Of a stretch of 64,000 nt of DNA, positions 31,809 to 44,369 are shown one piece after another; within the stretch, counting starts at the first letter, position 1, and each line of letters begins with the position of its first letter. The notes below the pieces were generated by a model. The model saw only the letters and a program-made list of their open reading frames with translations. It had not been told where the DNA came from and searched no databases. Origin of the DNA: Brachybacterium sp. Z12 (GTDB lineage Bacteria; Actinomycetota; Actinomycetes; Actinomycetales; Dermabacteraceae); contig NZ_CP060496.1 of NCBI RefSeq assembly GCF_014400405.1, positions 1,798,001 to 1,862,000 of the forward strand, read 5' to 3'. The translations under genes were made by a program, and so were the position numbers.

Positions 31809-32344
31809 CGGGTCTCCTCCTGGGCCGGGTCGTGGACGCCGGGCGCTTCGACCCTCTCTCCGGTGCGGGCCCCGGTGGACCTCTCCGTGTCCAGCGCCTG
31901 CTGGAGGATCATCACCGCAGCGACCTGATCGACGACCTGGCGGTGCTTGCGGCCCTTCCGGCCCGAGCTGTGCAGCGCCTTGTGCGCCGAGACGGTCGTC
32001 AACCGCTCGTCGATCAGCCTGACCTCGATGTCCGGGGCGTCGGTGGACAGCGAGACCATGAGCTCGGCGGTGAAAGTACGCGCCTTCTGTGCCGCGACAC
32101 CCTCGGTGCCGTTCATGGAGCGCGGGAGCCCGACCATGATGACATGGGCATCGAGCTCCTGAGCCTCTTCGACGACACGCCGCACCGCCGTGCCCCGCTC
32201 GAGGGTCTCGATCGGGGTGGCGATCATCCCGTCGAGGTCGCTGCGTGCGAGCCCGACTCGCACGTCTCCGACGTCGACTCCGAGACGGACCCCGCGCGGC
32301 AGGCCCTCGGGCTGCTGCATCTCCTCGCCTGCCACAGGGGTCAT
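31805..32344 (-). CDS. ruvX: Holliday junction resolvase-like protein (YqgF)
   Basis: RNase H-fold nuclease, linked in other bacteria to pre-16S rRNA end processing. About 179 residues, intact. Motifs: RLGVDVGDVRVGLARSD with the first active-site Asp, IMVGLPRSMNGTEG, IEVRLIDERLTTVSAHKAL, and KHRQVVDQVAAVMILQ with the last acidic residue. The ATG 32342-32344 overlaps the alaS stop by ATGA. A tail of about 25 residues after the domain is not conserved in my memory of the family. Confidence 0.93.
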   Translation of the reverse strand: MTPVAGEEMQQPEGLPRGVRLGVDVGDVRVGLARSDLDGMIATPIETLERGTAVRRVVEEAQELDAHVIMVGLPRSMNGTEGVAAQKARTFTAELMVSLSTDAPDIEVRLIDERLTTVSAHKALHSSGRKGRKHRQVVDQVAAVMILQQALDTERSTGARTGERVEAPGVHDPAQEETR

Positions 32345-35047
32345 CCGGCTCGGACCGTCTCGATCGACTCGCGCACCGCGGTCAGCGCCGCGGGCACCTG
32401 CGACGGCTCGCCGCCGCCGCCCTGTGCCATGTCCGGCTTGCCGCCGCCGCGGCCGCCCATCGCCTCGGCAGCGGTGCGCAGCAGCGTGCCGGCGGCCAGT
32501 CCGAGCTCGCGGGCAGAGGCGTTGGTGGCGATCACCAGCGCCGCACGGCCGTTCTCGTGCCCGGCGACCGCGACCGTTGCGGGCGAGTCGTCGCCGAGGC
32601 GTGCGCGCAGATCGAGAGCGAGGGTGCGCAGATCGCCCGCGGCGACCCCCTCGCCGGCGTCGTGCGCGAGCAGGCGCACACCGGCGACGTCGGTCGCGGT
32701 CTCCACCAGCTTCCCGGCTTCGGCCTGAAGCTGCTGTCCGCGCAGAGCGGCGAGCTGCTTCTCCATGTCCTTCATGCGCTGGGTGAGCGAGCGGACCCGC
32801 TCGGGCAGCTCCTCGGCTGCTCCGACCTTGAGCATCTCGGAGAGCTGGGAGACCAGGGCGTGCTCCTTGGCCTGGTGGCGGTAGGCGGAGAGGCCCACCA
32901 GCGCGTCGACGCGGCGCACGCCGCTTCCGATGGACGCCTCTCCCATCAGCTGGACGGTGCCGATGGCGCCGGTGCTGGCGACGTGGGTGCCGCCGCACAG
33001 CTCCCGGGACCAGTCCCCGCCGATCGACACGACACGCACGACGTCGCCGTACTTCTCGCCGAACAGCGCCTGGGCGCCGAGCGCCTTCGCCTCGTCGAGG
33101 GACATCTGCTGATCGGTGACGGTCAGCTCGTCCTGGAGCAGCGTGTTCACCCGTCCCTCGATCTGCTCGAGCACGGACTTCGGGAGGGCCTGGCCGTAGC
33201 GGAAGTCGAAACGCATGCGTCCCGGGGAGTTCTCGGAACCGGCCTGGGTGGCGCTGCCACCGAGCTCCTCGCGGAGAGATTCATGCACCATGTGGGTCGC
33301 CGTGTGAGCGCGCGCGATCGCACCACGACGCTCGAGGTCGATCGTGGCGATGGCGGAGGCGCCCTGTGCCACAGCGCCCTCGACCAGCCGCCCGCGGTGG
33401 ACGATGAGCCCGCGCACCGGCTTCTGCACATCGTCGACCTCGATCAGGCCGCCCCCGGCGAGGGTGATGCGGCCCTGGTCGGCGAGCTGGCCCCCGACTC
33501 CGCATAGAGGGGGTGGTGGACAGCACGATCTCGACCTGGGCGGGCGCCTCGAGGGAGCTGACCAGCTGGCCGTCCACCAGCACCGACTCGACGGTGGTGG
33601 AGACGGTGTCGTCGGTGTAGCCCACGAACGGGACCTCACCGCCGCGCTGGGTGAGCAGACGGTTGTAGATCGCGGTGTCGGTGTGGCCGGCCTTCTTCGC
33701 CGCGGCGTCGGCTCGCGCCCGCTCGCGCTGCTCCTGCATCGCTCCACGGAAGGCATCGGCATCGACCTGCAGGCCGACCTCCTGCGCCATCTCCATCGTG
33801 AGGTCGATCGGGAATCCGTAGGTGTCGTGCAGGCGGAAGGCGTCGTCACCGGGGACGACGCCGCCGCCGTCCTGCTTCACGCGGCCCACGAGCTGGTCGA
33901 AGATCGTGGTGCCGGTCTCCAGGGTGCGGCGGAACGCCTCCTCCTCCGCGTAGACGATCTCGCTGATCCGGCCGAAATCAGCGTCGAGCTCGGGGTAGGA
34001 CTCGACCATCAGGGACTTCGAGATCGGCAGCAGCTCCGGCATGGACGGCTGCGAGTGGCCGAGCAGGCGCATGGACCGCACCGCACGGCGGATCAGACGG
34101 CGCAGCACGTAGCCGCGGCCCTCGTTGCCGGGGCGCACGCCGTCGGCCACCAGCATCAGCGCGCTGCGCACGTGGTCGCCGATGATCCGCAGGTGCACAT
34201 CGTCCTCGCCGTCCGCGCCGTAGGCACGGCCGGAGAGCTCCTGGGCCTTCTCGATGACCGGGAAGATCTGGTCGATCTCGTACATGTTCTGCTTGCCCTG
34301 CAGCAAGTAGGCGACGCGCTCGACGCCCAGGCCGGTGTCGATCGACTTCTGCTCGAGCTCGCCGAGCAGCGGGTAGTCCTTGCCCTTGCCCTCGCCGCGC
34401 AGGAACTGGTCGAAGACGAGGTTCCAGATCTCGATGTAGCGATCCTCGCCCTTCTCATCCCCGGGCCATTCCGGGACGGTACCGGTGACGGCATCCGGGC
34501 CGTGCTCGGGGCCGCGGTCGTAGTGCCACTCGCCGCACGGACCGGCGGGGCCGGGCTGGCCGGTGTCCCAGAAGATCTCCTCGCGCGGGAGGCGCACGAC
34601 GCGCTTCGGATCCAGGCCGATGACCTCGGTGACGTGCTGGTAGGACTCCTCGTCCTGCTCCCACACGGTGAACCACAGCCGCTCGGGGTCGAACCCGAGG
34701 CCGCCCTCCTCCTGGGAGCTGGTCAGGAACTCCCACGAGTAGTCGATCGCGCCCTGCTTGAAGTAGTCCCCGAAGGAGAAGTTCCCGGCCATCTGGAAGA
34801 AGGTGCCGTGCCGCGTGGTGCGGCCGACGTTCTCGATGTCATTGGTGCGGATGCACTTCTGGACGCTCGCGGCGCGCGCGTAGGGCGCCTTCTCCGTGCC
34901 GACGATGTACGGGATGAAGGGGACCATCCCGGCGATCGTGAACAGGATCGACGGGTCGGAGGACACCAGCGAGGTGCTGGGCACGATCTCGTGGTCCTTC
35001 TTCGCGAAGAAGTCGAGCCAGCGTCGATGGATCTCGGAGGTGCGCAT
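32341..35047 (-). CDS. alaS: Alanyl-tRNA synthetase
   Basis: Charges tRNA-Ala; about 902 residues. Class II motifs include HGTFFQMAGNFSFGDYFKQG and RRLIRRAVRSMRLLG. The editing domain shows HTATHMVHESLREELGG and CGGTHVASTGAIG, the zinc ligands. A C-terminal oligomerisation domain ends AMGGRGGGKPDMAQGGG, the usual AlaS tail. Two missing bases near 33490-33515 (one C, one G) join the halves into LYAESGGQLADQG. The start ATG 35045-35047 follows a GAGGTG-like site. As an essential gene broken only at homopolymers, it is strong evidence for base-calling errors. Confidence 0.96.
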
Positions 35048-35119
35048 GGTCGAGAGGTGTCCTTCCAGGAACAGCCGGGGTGGGCCCGCTGAGCGGGCGG
35101 CGGGCATCTTCAGACACGA

Positions 35120-35159
35120 AGGCCCCGGTCAGGGTACCGGAGTACACCCGCCAGGGCCT
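35120..35159 (-). terminator. Possible hairpin between rpsD and alaS
   Basis: AGGCCC and GGGCCT arms (35120-35125 and 35154-35159) enclose a 28-base loop. It lies after the rpsD stop. The stem is short; this is a weak terminator candidate. Confidence 0.35.
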
Positions 35160-35180
35160 GTCGTGCCGCGGTGAGAAAGG

Positions 35181-35807
35181 TCAGCGCGCGTAGTACTCGA
35201 CGACCATCTGGACCTCACAGGTCACAGGAACCTCGGCACGCTTCGGGCGCGCGACGAGCTGGGCCTTCAGCTCGGGCAGCTCGACCGAGAGGTACGAGGG
35301 GGTGCTGGCGAGGACGTCGGAGTTGCCGCCCTCAGCTGCGATCTGGAACGACTCCATCGCCTGCGACTTGGGCTTGACCTGGATGGTCTGGCCCGGGGAG
35401 ACGCGGTAGGAGGGGCGGTCCACCAGCTTGCCGTCGACCAGGATGTGGCGGTGCACGACGGCCTGGCGGGCCTGGAGGGTGGTGCGGGCGAAGCCGGAGC
35501 GCAGGACGAGCGCGTCCAGGCGCATCTCGAGCAGCTCGACCATGCTCTCACCGGTCAGACCCGGCTCCTTCTTGGCGTCCAGGTACGACTGGTGCATCTG
35601 CTTCTCGCGGATGCCGTACTGGGCGCGCAGGCGCTGCTTCTCCTTGAGTCGCACCGCGTAGTCCGACTCGGTGCGGCGGCGAGCACGGCCGTGCTCGCCG
35701 GGGGGGTACGGGCGCTTCTCGAAGTACTTGACAGACTTCGGGGTGAGCGGGAGCCCGAGAGCTCGGGACAGGCGCGCCTGACGGCGCGCGCGGGTGACGT
35801 TGGTCAC
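35181..35807 (-). CDS. rpsD: 30S ribosomal protein S4
   Basis: Primary 16S rRNA-binding protein of the small subunit, 208 residues, intact. Landmarks: [33 protein letters not shown], and the S4 RNA-binding domain [20 protein letters not shown] then [17 protein letters not shown]. Zinc-type Cys residues are absent from the N-terminus. The stand-alone location next to alaS and rarA, outside the alpha operon, is typical of actinomycetes. Confidence 0.97.
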   Translation of the reverse strand: MTNVTRARRQARLSRALGLPLTPKSVKYFEKRPYPPGEHGRARRRTESDYAVRLKEKQRLRAQYGIREKQMHQSYLDAKKEPGLTGESMVELLEMRLDALVLRSGFARTTLQARQAVVHRHILVDGKLVDRPSYRVSPGQTIQVKPKSQAMESFQIAAEGGNSDVLASTPSYLSVELPELKAQLVARPKRAEVPVTCEVQMVVEYYAR

Positions 35808-35939
35808 GAGGTATACCTCTTGTTCGCGTGTGGTGAATCCAGTCTTGCAGCCGCGGATTCAACGACCCACCTTACCGCAGCCGGAGCCCGTGGTCCACGG
35901 TCGACGGCGCTGGTCACGCCTTGCTTCCTGTGGAGTGCC

Positions 35940-37323
35940 TCACGCCTGCGGTTCGCGCGGGGGTCGTGAGCGCAGGATCCGTCGCAGAGCCTCGAGCCTG
36001 CGGCCGGTCCGTTCCTCGTTCCCATGCCCCTTGGGGTGGTAGTAATCCACCCCCACCAGATCGTCGGGCGCGTACTGCTGCGCCACCACACCGTGCGGGG
36101 CGTCGTGGGCGTACAGGTACTCCGTGCCGTGGCCGAGCTTCTTCGCCCCCGCGTAGTGCGCATCGCGCAGATGGGCGGGGATGCCTGACCCTTGCCGGCG
36201 CGCACATCGGCGATCGCCGCATCCAGCGCCTGGTACGAGGCGTTGGACTTCGGGGCGGTCGCGATGTGGACCACGGCCTGGGCCAACGGGATCCTGCCCT
36301 CGGGCATGCCGAGCAGCTGGACCGCCTGCATCGCGGCGACCGCGACCTGGAGGGCGGTCGGATCGGCCATCCCGACCTCCTCGCCAGCGGCGATCACGAC
36401 CCGTCGGGCGATGAACCGCGGGTCCTCCCCCGCCTCGATCATGCGTGCCAGGTAATGCAGGGCTGCATCGACATCGCTCCCGCGCATCGACTTGATGAAG
36501 GCGCTGGTGACGTCGTAGTGCTGATCCCCGGCCCGGTCGTAGCGCACCGCAGCGCGATTGACGGCCTGGGCGAGGGTCGCGGCATCGATCTGCGCAGAGT
36601 CCTTCATCAGCGCCGCGGCCGCGGCCGCCTCGAGCGAGGTGAGGATCTTGCGGGCGTCCCCTCCGCCCAGGCGCAGCAGAGCCTCACGAGCATCCTCGGC
36701 GAGGGTCACGGAACCGGCCAATCCGCGCTCGTCCTCGAGGGCGCGGTCGACGAGCGCGTCGAGGTCCTCGCGCCCCAGGGAATCCAGGGTGAGCACGATC
36801 GAGCGCGACAGCAGGGGGAGATCACCGAGAAGTAGGGGTTCTCCGTGGTCGCGGCGATCAGGGTGACCCAGCGGTTCTCGACGCTCGGCAGCAGGGCGTC
36901 CTGCTGGGATTTCGAGAAGCGGTGCACCTCGTCGACGAACAGCACGGTCTCGCGGCCGACGGTGCGCAGCCGCGAGCGGGCCTGGTCGACCACCTCGCGG
37001 ATGTCCTTGACCCCGGCGAGCACTGCGGAGACCTCGACGAACTCGCGGTCCCCGGATTGCGCCACCACATAGGCAAGAGTGGTCTTCCCTGTGCCCGGAG
37101 GCCCCCACAGGATCACCGAGCTGGGCGCCGTCCGGGAGTCGTCGGCGCCGACGAGCCGGCGCAGCGGGCTGCCGGGCTCGAGCGCGGACTGCTGCCCGAC
37201 CACCTCCTCGAGGGTGCGCGGGCGCATCCGCACCGCGAGCGGGGCGCGATGGTCCCGGTTGCGGTCCGACAGCGTGCGCGGCGCGGGCGCGTCACCGCCC
37301 AGCGAGAAGAGGTCCTCGTCCAT
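35940..37323 (-). CDS. rarA: Replication-associated recombination ATPase RarA (MgsA)
   Basis: Clamp-loader-like AAA ATPase acting at stalled forks. Segments: [17 protein letters not shown], Walker [18 protein letters not shown], Walker [21 protein letters not shown], sensor 1 [14 protein letters not shown], and the C-terminal tetramerisation part [20 protein letters not shown] and [18 protein letters not shown]. Two missing bases, near 36808-36812 and near 36183-36188, join three segments; the stop is then TGA at 35940-35942. Length about 461 residues fits the family. Confidence 0.94.
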
Positions 37324-37384
37324 CCCCCAGCCTAGGCCGGACAGACGACGCGCGAGCGCAGGCCCTCAGGCGAGGGGACCGAGT

Positions 37385-38497
<1,113 letters not shown>

Positions 38498-38530
38498 GAG
38501 GGATACCGTACGCGGTCGCGAGGCCTGTTC

Positions 38531-38958
38531 TCAGCCCGAACGTCCCGTTCGGCCGGCGCGTGCGATGTAGACCAGCGCGATCACGGGCAGCAGCAGCGGC
38601 ACGAAGCCGTAATCCTGCCCGTACACACCCCAGACCGTGCCATCGGGGAAGAGCGCGGGCAGCAGCAGCGACAGGGTCCCCACGATCACCACACCGGCCA
38701 GCTCCGCGATGCAGAGCGTGCGTGCGAGCGTCGAGCGTCGACCGCGGCGGATGAGGGCGATGGTCACCGCGATGTAGGTCACCGCCGCCAGCAGGGACAG
38801 GCTGTACGCCACCGGCGCGAAGGAGAAGTCGCGCGTCACCTGGACCAGGCTGCGCGCCGTCGCGGAGAGCGCGAAGATGCCGTAGACCGCGATCAGGACG
38901 ATCTCGAAGCCACGGCCGCTGCGCTCACCGGCCTGCGGTGCGGAGCGGGGGCGCTCAT
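38531..38958 (-). CDS. Small integral membrane protein
   Basis: About 142 residues with four hydrophobic segments: FEIVLIAVYGIFALSATARS, FAPVAYSLSLLAAVTYIAVT, AELAGVVIVGTLSLLLPALF and FVPLLLPVIALVYIARAG. No family is recognised with certainty. The N-terminus MSAPAP is in another frame; one missing base near 38935-38945 joins it to QAGERSGRGFEIV. The start overlaps the stop of the upstream membrane gene by ATGA, so the two are probably one unit. Confidence 0.65.
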
Positions 38959-39317
38959 GCGAAGCCTCCCGGCCAGACCTGGTGGAGCCTCATCAGCAGC
39001 ACGGCGGAGACGATCGCGCACACGGCGATGACCAGGCTCCCCCAGCGGCTGCGCTCGAACAGCCCGACCCAGCCGCCGCCCACGGCCATCAGCACCGCGG
39101 TGAGCAGGTAGCCGTAGAGAGTGACCCGCTCGGGCGGGGTCGAGCCGCCGAGATCCCGCAGCCCCAGCGCCGCTCCCAGCACCGCCCAGGCGAGGGCCAG
39201 CAGGACGCCGGCGCCCAGGAGCACGAGATCGGCGCTCAGGTCGCGCGCGGTGTAGTAGAGGCCCAACAAGGCGACCATCCCGCACATCGCCGCGACCACG
39301 ATGCTCAGCACCGTCAT
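38955..39317 (-). CDS. Small integral membrane protein
   Basis: 120 residues with four predicted helices (VLSIVVAAMCGMVALLGLYY, LVLLGAGVLLALAWAVLGAA, TLYGYLLTAVLMAVGGGWVG, SLVIAVCAIVSAVLLMRL). Function unknown. ATG 39315-39317 is the first start that excludes non-hydrophobic upstream sequence. It is divergent from pepA and overlaps the next membrane gene by ATGA. Confidence 0.68.
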   Translation of the reverse strand: MTVLSIVVAAMCGMVALLGLYYTARDLSADLVLLGAGVLLALAWAVLGAALGLRDLGGSTPPERVTLYGYLLTAVLMAVGGGWVGLFERSRWGSLVIAVCAIVSAVLLMRLHQVWPGGFA

Positions 39318-39380
39318 GAGACCTCCGCCTTCGTCCACAGGTCCGCGACACCGTGTCCGACCCGCCCCTACGATAGAGGC

Positions 39381-40861
39381 ATGCCCACCATCACCATCAC
39401 CGATGCATCCCTGCGCGACGTCGCCGCCGACGTCCTCGTCCTCCCTCTGCTCCCCGGAGCCGACGGAACCCCTCCACCGTGCCCGGCGCACCAGAGATCT
39501 CCGAGGCCATCGCAGGTCTCGACGCCTCCGCCGGTCGCGGTGACCTCCACCGGATCCCCTCCTACGGACTCGCCTCAGCGGGCTCCCTGCTGCTGGTCGG
39601 CCTCGGTGACGAGGCTCTCTCCGCAGTCTCCGATGAGGACCTCCGGCTGGCCTTCGGTGCCGCCACCCGCTCGCTGAGCGGATCGCGAACGCCGCGATCG
39701 CACTGCCCACCGGCACGACGGAGCAGCGCGCCGCAGCGCTCGAGGGTGCCTCACTCGGCGCCTACGCCTTCACCGGCTTCAAGACCGGAACCGGTGCCTC
39801 GGCCCCGAAGGGTGCGCTCGGCGCGATCACCCTCGTCGCCGACGGGGACGCCGAAGCGGCCCAGACCGCAGTCGACCGCTCCGGCGTGCTCGCCGAGGTC
39901 GTCACCATCGTGCGCGACCTCGTCAACACTCCCCCGAACCTGCTCTACCCCGCTGAGTTCGCCCGCCGTGCGGAGGAGCTCGTGGGCGACCTCCCCATCA
40001 CCGTCACCGTCCTGGACGAGAAGCAGCTCGCAGAGGGCGGCTACGGCGGCATCGTCGGCGTGGGCCAGGGCTCGACCCGTCCGCCCCGCCTGGTGCGCCT
40101 CGAGTACACCCCCGCCTCCGCCACAAGCTCTGTCGCCCTGGTCGGCAAGGGAATCACCTTCGACACCGGCGGCATCTCGCTCAAGCCCGCCGCCGGCATG
40201 GACGACATGACCTCCGATATGACCGGTGCCGCCACCGTGCTCGCCGCCGCGATCGGCGCCGCCCGCCTCGGCCTCGAAGTGAAGGTCACGACCTACCTCG
40301 CCCTGGCGGAGAACATGCCCGGCGGCGGAGCCCAGCGCCCCGGCGACGTGGTCACGATGCGCAACGGGAAGACCGTCGAGGTCCTCAACACCGACGCGGA
40401 GGGCCGGATGGTGATGGGCGATGCAATGGTCGACGCCGTCGCCGAGAACCCCGATCTGGTGGTCGACGTCGCCACGCTGACCGGTGCGGCCGTGGTGGCC
40501 CTCGGCAAGCGCACAGCCGGCGTGATGGGCACCCAGGAGGGCCGCGATCTGGTGATGGCCGCCGCCGAGAGCACCGGCGAGCCGTTCTGGCCGCTGCCGT
40601 TCCCCAGCGAGCTGCGCGCCGACCTCAACGGCCGCGTCGCCGATCTGCGCAACATCGGCGACCGACCGGGCGGCGGTGCGCTCTCCGGCCGGGATCTTCC
40701 TGGCCGAGTTCGTGGGCGACACGGAGTGGGCGCACCTGGACATCGCGGGTCCGGGCTACGCCTCATCGCCGCTGGGCTACATGGGCAAGGGCGCCACCGG
40801 GATGAGCACCCGCACCGTCCTCCAGCTCCTCGCGGACGTCGCCTCTCGCCCTGCGGCGTGA
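39381..40861 (+). CDS. pepA: Leucyl aminopeptidase (M17)
   Basis: Zinc or manganese aminopeptidase of about 493 residues. The catalytic C-terminal domain shows VALVGKGITFDTGGISLK with the metal-binding Lys and Asp, ENMPGGGAQRPGDVV, VLNTDAEGRMVMGDAM with catalytic Arg, and VATLTGAAVVALG. The N-terminal macro-like domain starts MPTITITDASLRDVAADVLV. Three frame changes are needed: missing bases near 39470 and 39678, and a change near 40683 best explained by one extra G, giving IFLAEFVGDTEWAHLDIAG. Start ATG 39381, with a weak AGAGG site. Confidence 0.92.
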
Positions 40862-41009
40862 CGCTCACCGCAACTCCGCGCTGAGGGATCGCGCGAAGCA
40901 GTCGGCCCGGCGCCGCCTGGTGCCCTAGCATGGGACACGCAGGCGGCGCCGTCGGCCATCCAGGTCCGAGCGGGTCGCGGAGTACACGTACACACCGAGG
41001 AGCACACAG

Positions 41010-42414
<1,405 letters not shown>

Positions 42415-42437
42415 GCCTTCCCAGGAGGAGAAACCCC

Positions 42438-44267
42438 ATGTCTGAAACCGTGAAGATGCCGGCTCTCGGTGAGTCCGTCACCGAGGGCACCGTCACCCGC
42501 TGGCTGAAGTCCGTCGGCGACACCGTCGAGGTCGACGAGCCGCTGCTCGAGGTCTCGACCGACAAGGTCGACACCGAGATCCCCTCCCCGTCGCGGGGAC
42601 GATCGAGAAGATCCTGGTCGACGAGGACGACGACGCCGAGGTCGGCGCCGATCTCGTCGTCATCGGCGACGGATCCGGCTCCGAGGACTCCGGCTCCGAC
42701 GACTCCGGTGCTGCGGCTGAAGCTGAGGCTGGGTCCGCATCCGAGGAGGAGGCTCCCGCCGAGGGCGAGGACCTCGCCTCCGACGAGACCGTCGCGCCCT
42801 CCACCGACGAGGAAGCTCCCTCCGGCGAGTCCGAGAAGCCCGCTGACGCCTCGGACGACGCCGATTCCGGCGCGTCCGGTGGTGCCGCCTCTGGCGAGGA
42901 GGTGACGATGCCCGCGCTCGGCGAGTCCGTCACCGAGGGCACCGTCACCCGCTGGCTCAAGGAGGTCGGTGAGACCGTCGAGGTCGACGAGCCGCTGCTC
43001 GAGGTCTCGACCGACAAGGTCGACACCGAGATCCCCTCCCCGTCGCGGGCACCCTGCTCGAGATCAAGGTCCAGGAGGACGAGGACGCCGAGGTCGGCGC
43101 GGTGCTCGCCGTGGTCGGTTCGGCCGATGCGGCCTCCGCTCCCGCCGAGGAGCCCTCCGCACCGGCTCCGGAAGCCGAAAAGGCACCGGAGCAGGAATCC
43201 GCTCCGGAGGAGAAGCCCGAGGCTGAGAAGCCCAAGGCGGAGGAGAAGAAGCCCGAGGCCCCCAAGGCTCCCGAGAAGAAGTCCGAGGCTCCGGCCGCGG
43301 CCCCCGCGCCCAAGGCTGCCGATTCAGTCACCGGCGCCGAGGCTTCCGGCTACGTCACCCCCTGGTGCGGAAGATGGCGGCTGAGGCCGGCGTCGACCTG
43401 TCGAACGTCAAGGGCTCCGGTCTGGGCGGTCGCATCCGTAAGCAGGACGTCCAGCAGGCGATCGACGCGCAGAAGTCCCAGGAGGCTGCTCCGGAGGCCG
43501 CTGCGGCTCCTGCCGCGGCACCGTCCGCGCCCAAGGTCGAGGTCTCCTCGCTGCGCGGCACCGAGGAGAAGATGCCGCGCATCCGCAAGGTCATCGGCCA
43601 GCGGATGATGGAGTCCCTGCACGGGATGGCGCAGCTGACCACCGCGGTCGAGGTCGACCTCACCCGGATCGCGAAGCTGCGTGCACGTGCGAAGGACGAC
43701 TTCGCCGCCCGCGAGGGTGCGAAGCTCACCTACCTGCCGTTCCTGATGATGGCGGCCATCGAGGGTCTGAAGACCTACCCGCAGCTGAACTCCACCATCG
43801 ACGGCGACAAGATCGTCTACCACGGTTCCGAGAACATCGGCATGGCGGCGGACACCGAGCGTGGCCTGGTGGTCCCGGTCATCAAGAACGCTGGCGACCT
43901 GAACCTGGCGGGCCTCGCGCGCCAGATCGGTGACCTCGGCGGTCGGGCCAAGAGCAGCAAGCTCGTCCCGGACGATCTGGCCGGTGCCACGTTCACGATC
44001 ACCAACACCGGTTCGGGCGGGGCCCTCTGGGACACCCCGATCGTCCCGGCCCCGCAGGTGGGCATCCTGGGCACGGGCACGATCACCAAGCGTCCCGCGG
44101 TGATCCAGAACGCCGAGGGCGACGACACCATCGCGATCCGCTCGATGATGTACCTGTTCCTCTCCTACGACCACCGCATGGTCGACGGCGGCGACGCCGC
44201 CCGCTTCCTCACCTCCATGAAGAAGCGGCTCGAAGAGGGCGCGTTCGAGGCCGAGCTGGGTCTGTGA
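42438..44267 (+). CDS. sucB: Dihydrolipoamide acyltransferase (E2) with two lipoyl domains
   Basis: E2 core of a 2-oxo-acid dehydrogenase, annotated in actinomycetes as the 2-oxoglutarate dehydrogenase E2. About 610 residues after three missing bases are restored (near 42590, 43040 and 43365). Order: lipoyl domain 1 ([16 protein letters not shown], lipoyl Lys in [14 protein letters not shown]), Glu/Ser/Asp-rich linker, lipoyl domain 2 with the same core, Ala/Pro/Lys/Glu-rich linker, peripheral-subunit-binding domain ([20 protein letters not shown]), catalytic domain with [37 protein letters not shown] and the active-site [15 protein letters not shown]. It is the last gene before a strong bidirectional terminator. 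Confidence 0.94.
42522..42597 (+). repeat. 76-bp identical repeat, copy 1 (lipoyl domain 1 of sucB)
   Basis: Identical base for base to 42974-43049. It covers the lipoyl-lysine hairpin. Both copies end in the same CCCCGTCGCGGG stretch with the same apparent missing C. Confidence 0.9.
42974..43049 (+). repeat. 76-bp identical repeat, copy 2 (lipoyl domain 2 of sucB)
   Basis: Partner of 42522-42597. The surrounding lipoyl-domain DNA is also nearly identical, pointing to recent duplication or gene conversion within the gene. Confidence 0.9.
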
Positions 44268-44290
44268 TCCGGTGACCTCCTGAACGAGGC

Positions 44291-44332
44291 CGGAGGGCCC
44301 CGGCACCATCACGATGGTGCCGGGGCCCTCCG
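44291..44332. terminator. Strong bidirectional terminator
   Basis: Perfect inverted repeat with 19-base arms (44291-44309 and 44314-44332) and a four-base loop. It lies between the convergent sucB and the membrane protein gene at 44370, so it can stop transcripts from both sides. Confidence 0.85.
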
Positions 44333-44369
44333 CTGTCCGGGGCCGAGTCGGCGACGTGCCGTACCGCGG

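Noticed and set aside
35048-35180. T-box leader upstream of alaS
   Set aside because: No T-box sequence or specifier stem is visible; only a weak hairpin that fits a terminator after rpsD.
38955-39716. Longer start for the membrane protein, reaching into pepA
   Set aside because: The upstream extension is Arg/Gly-rich, antisense to the start of pepA, and lacks homology-like features; ATG 39317 begins the hydrophobic protein.
42438-44267. sucB as several separate genes or a pseudogene
   Set aside because: All segments are collinear parts of one E2 protein, and the breaks are single missing bases in C runs.
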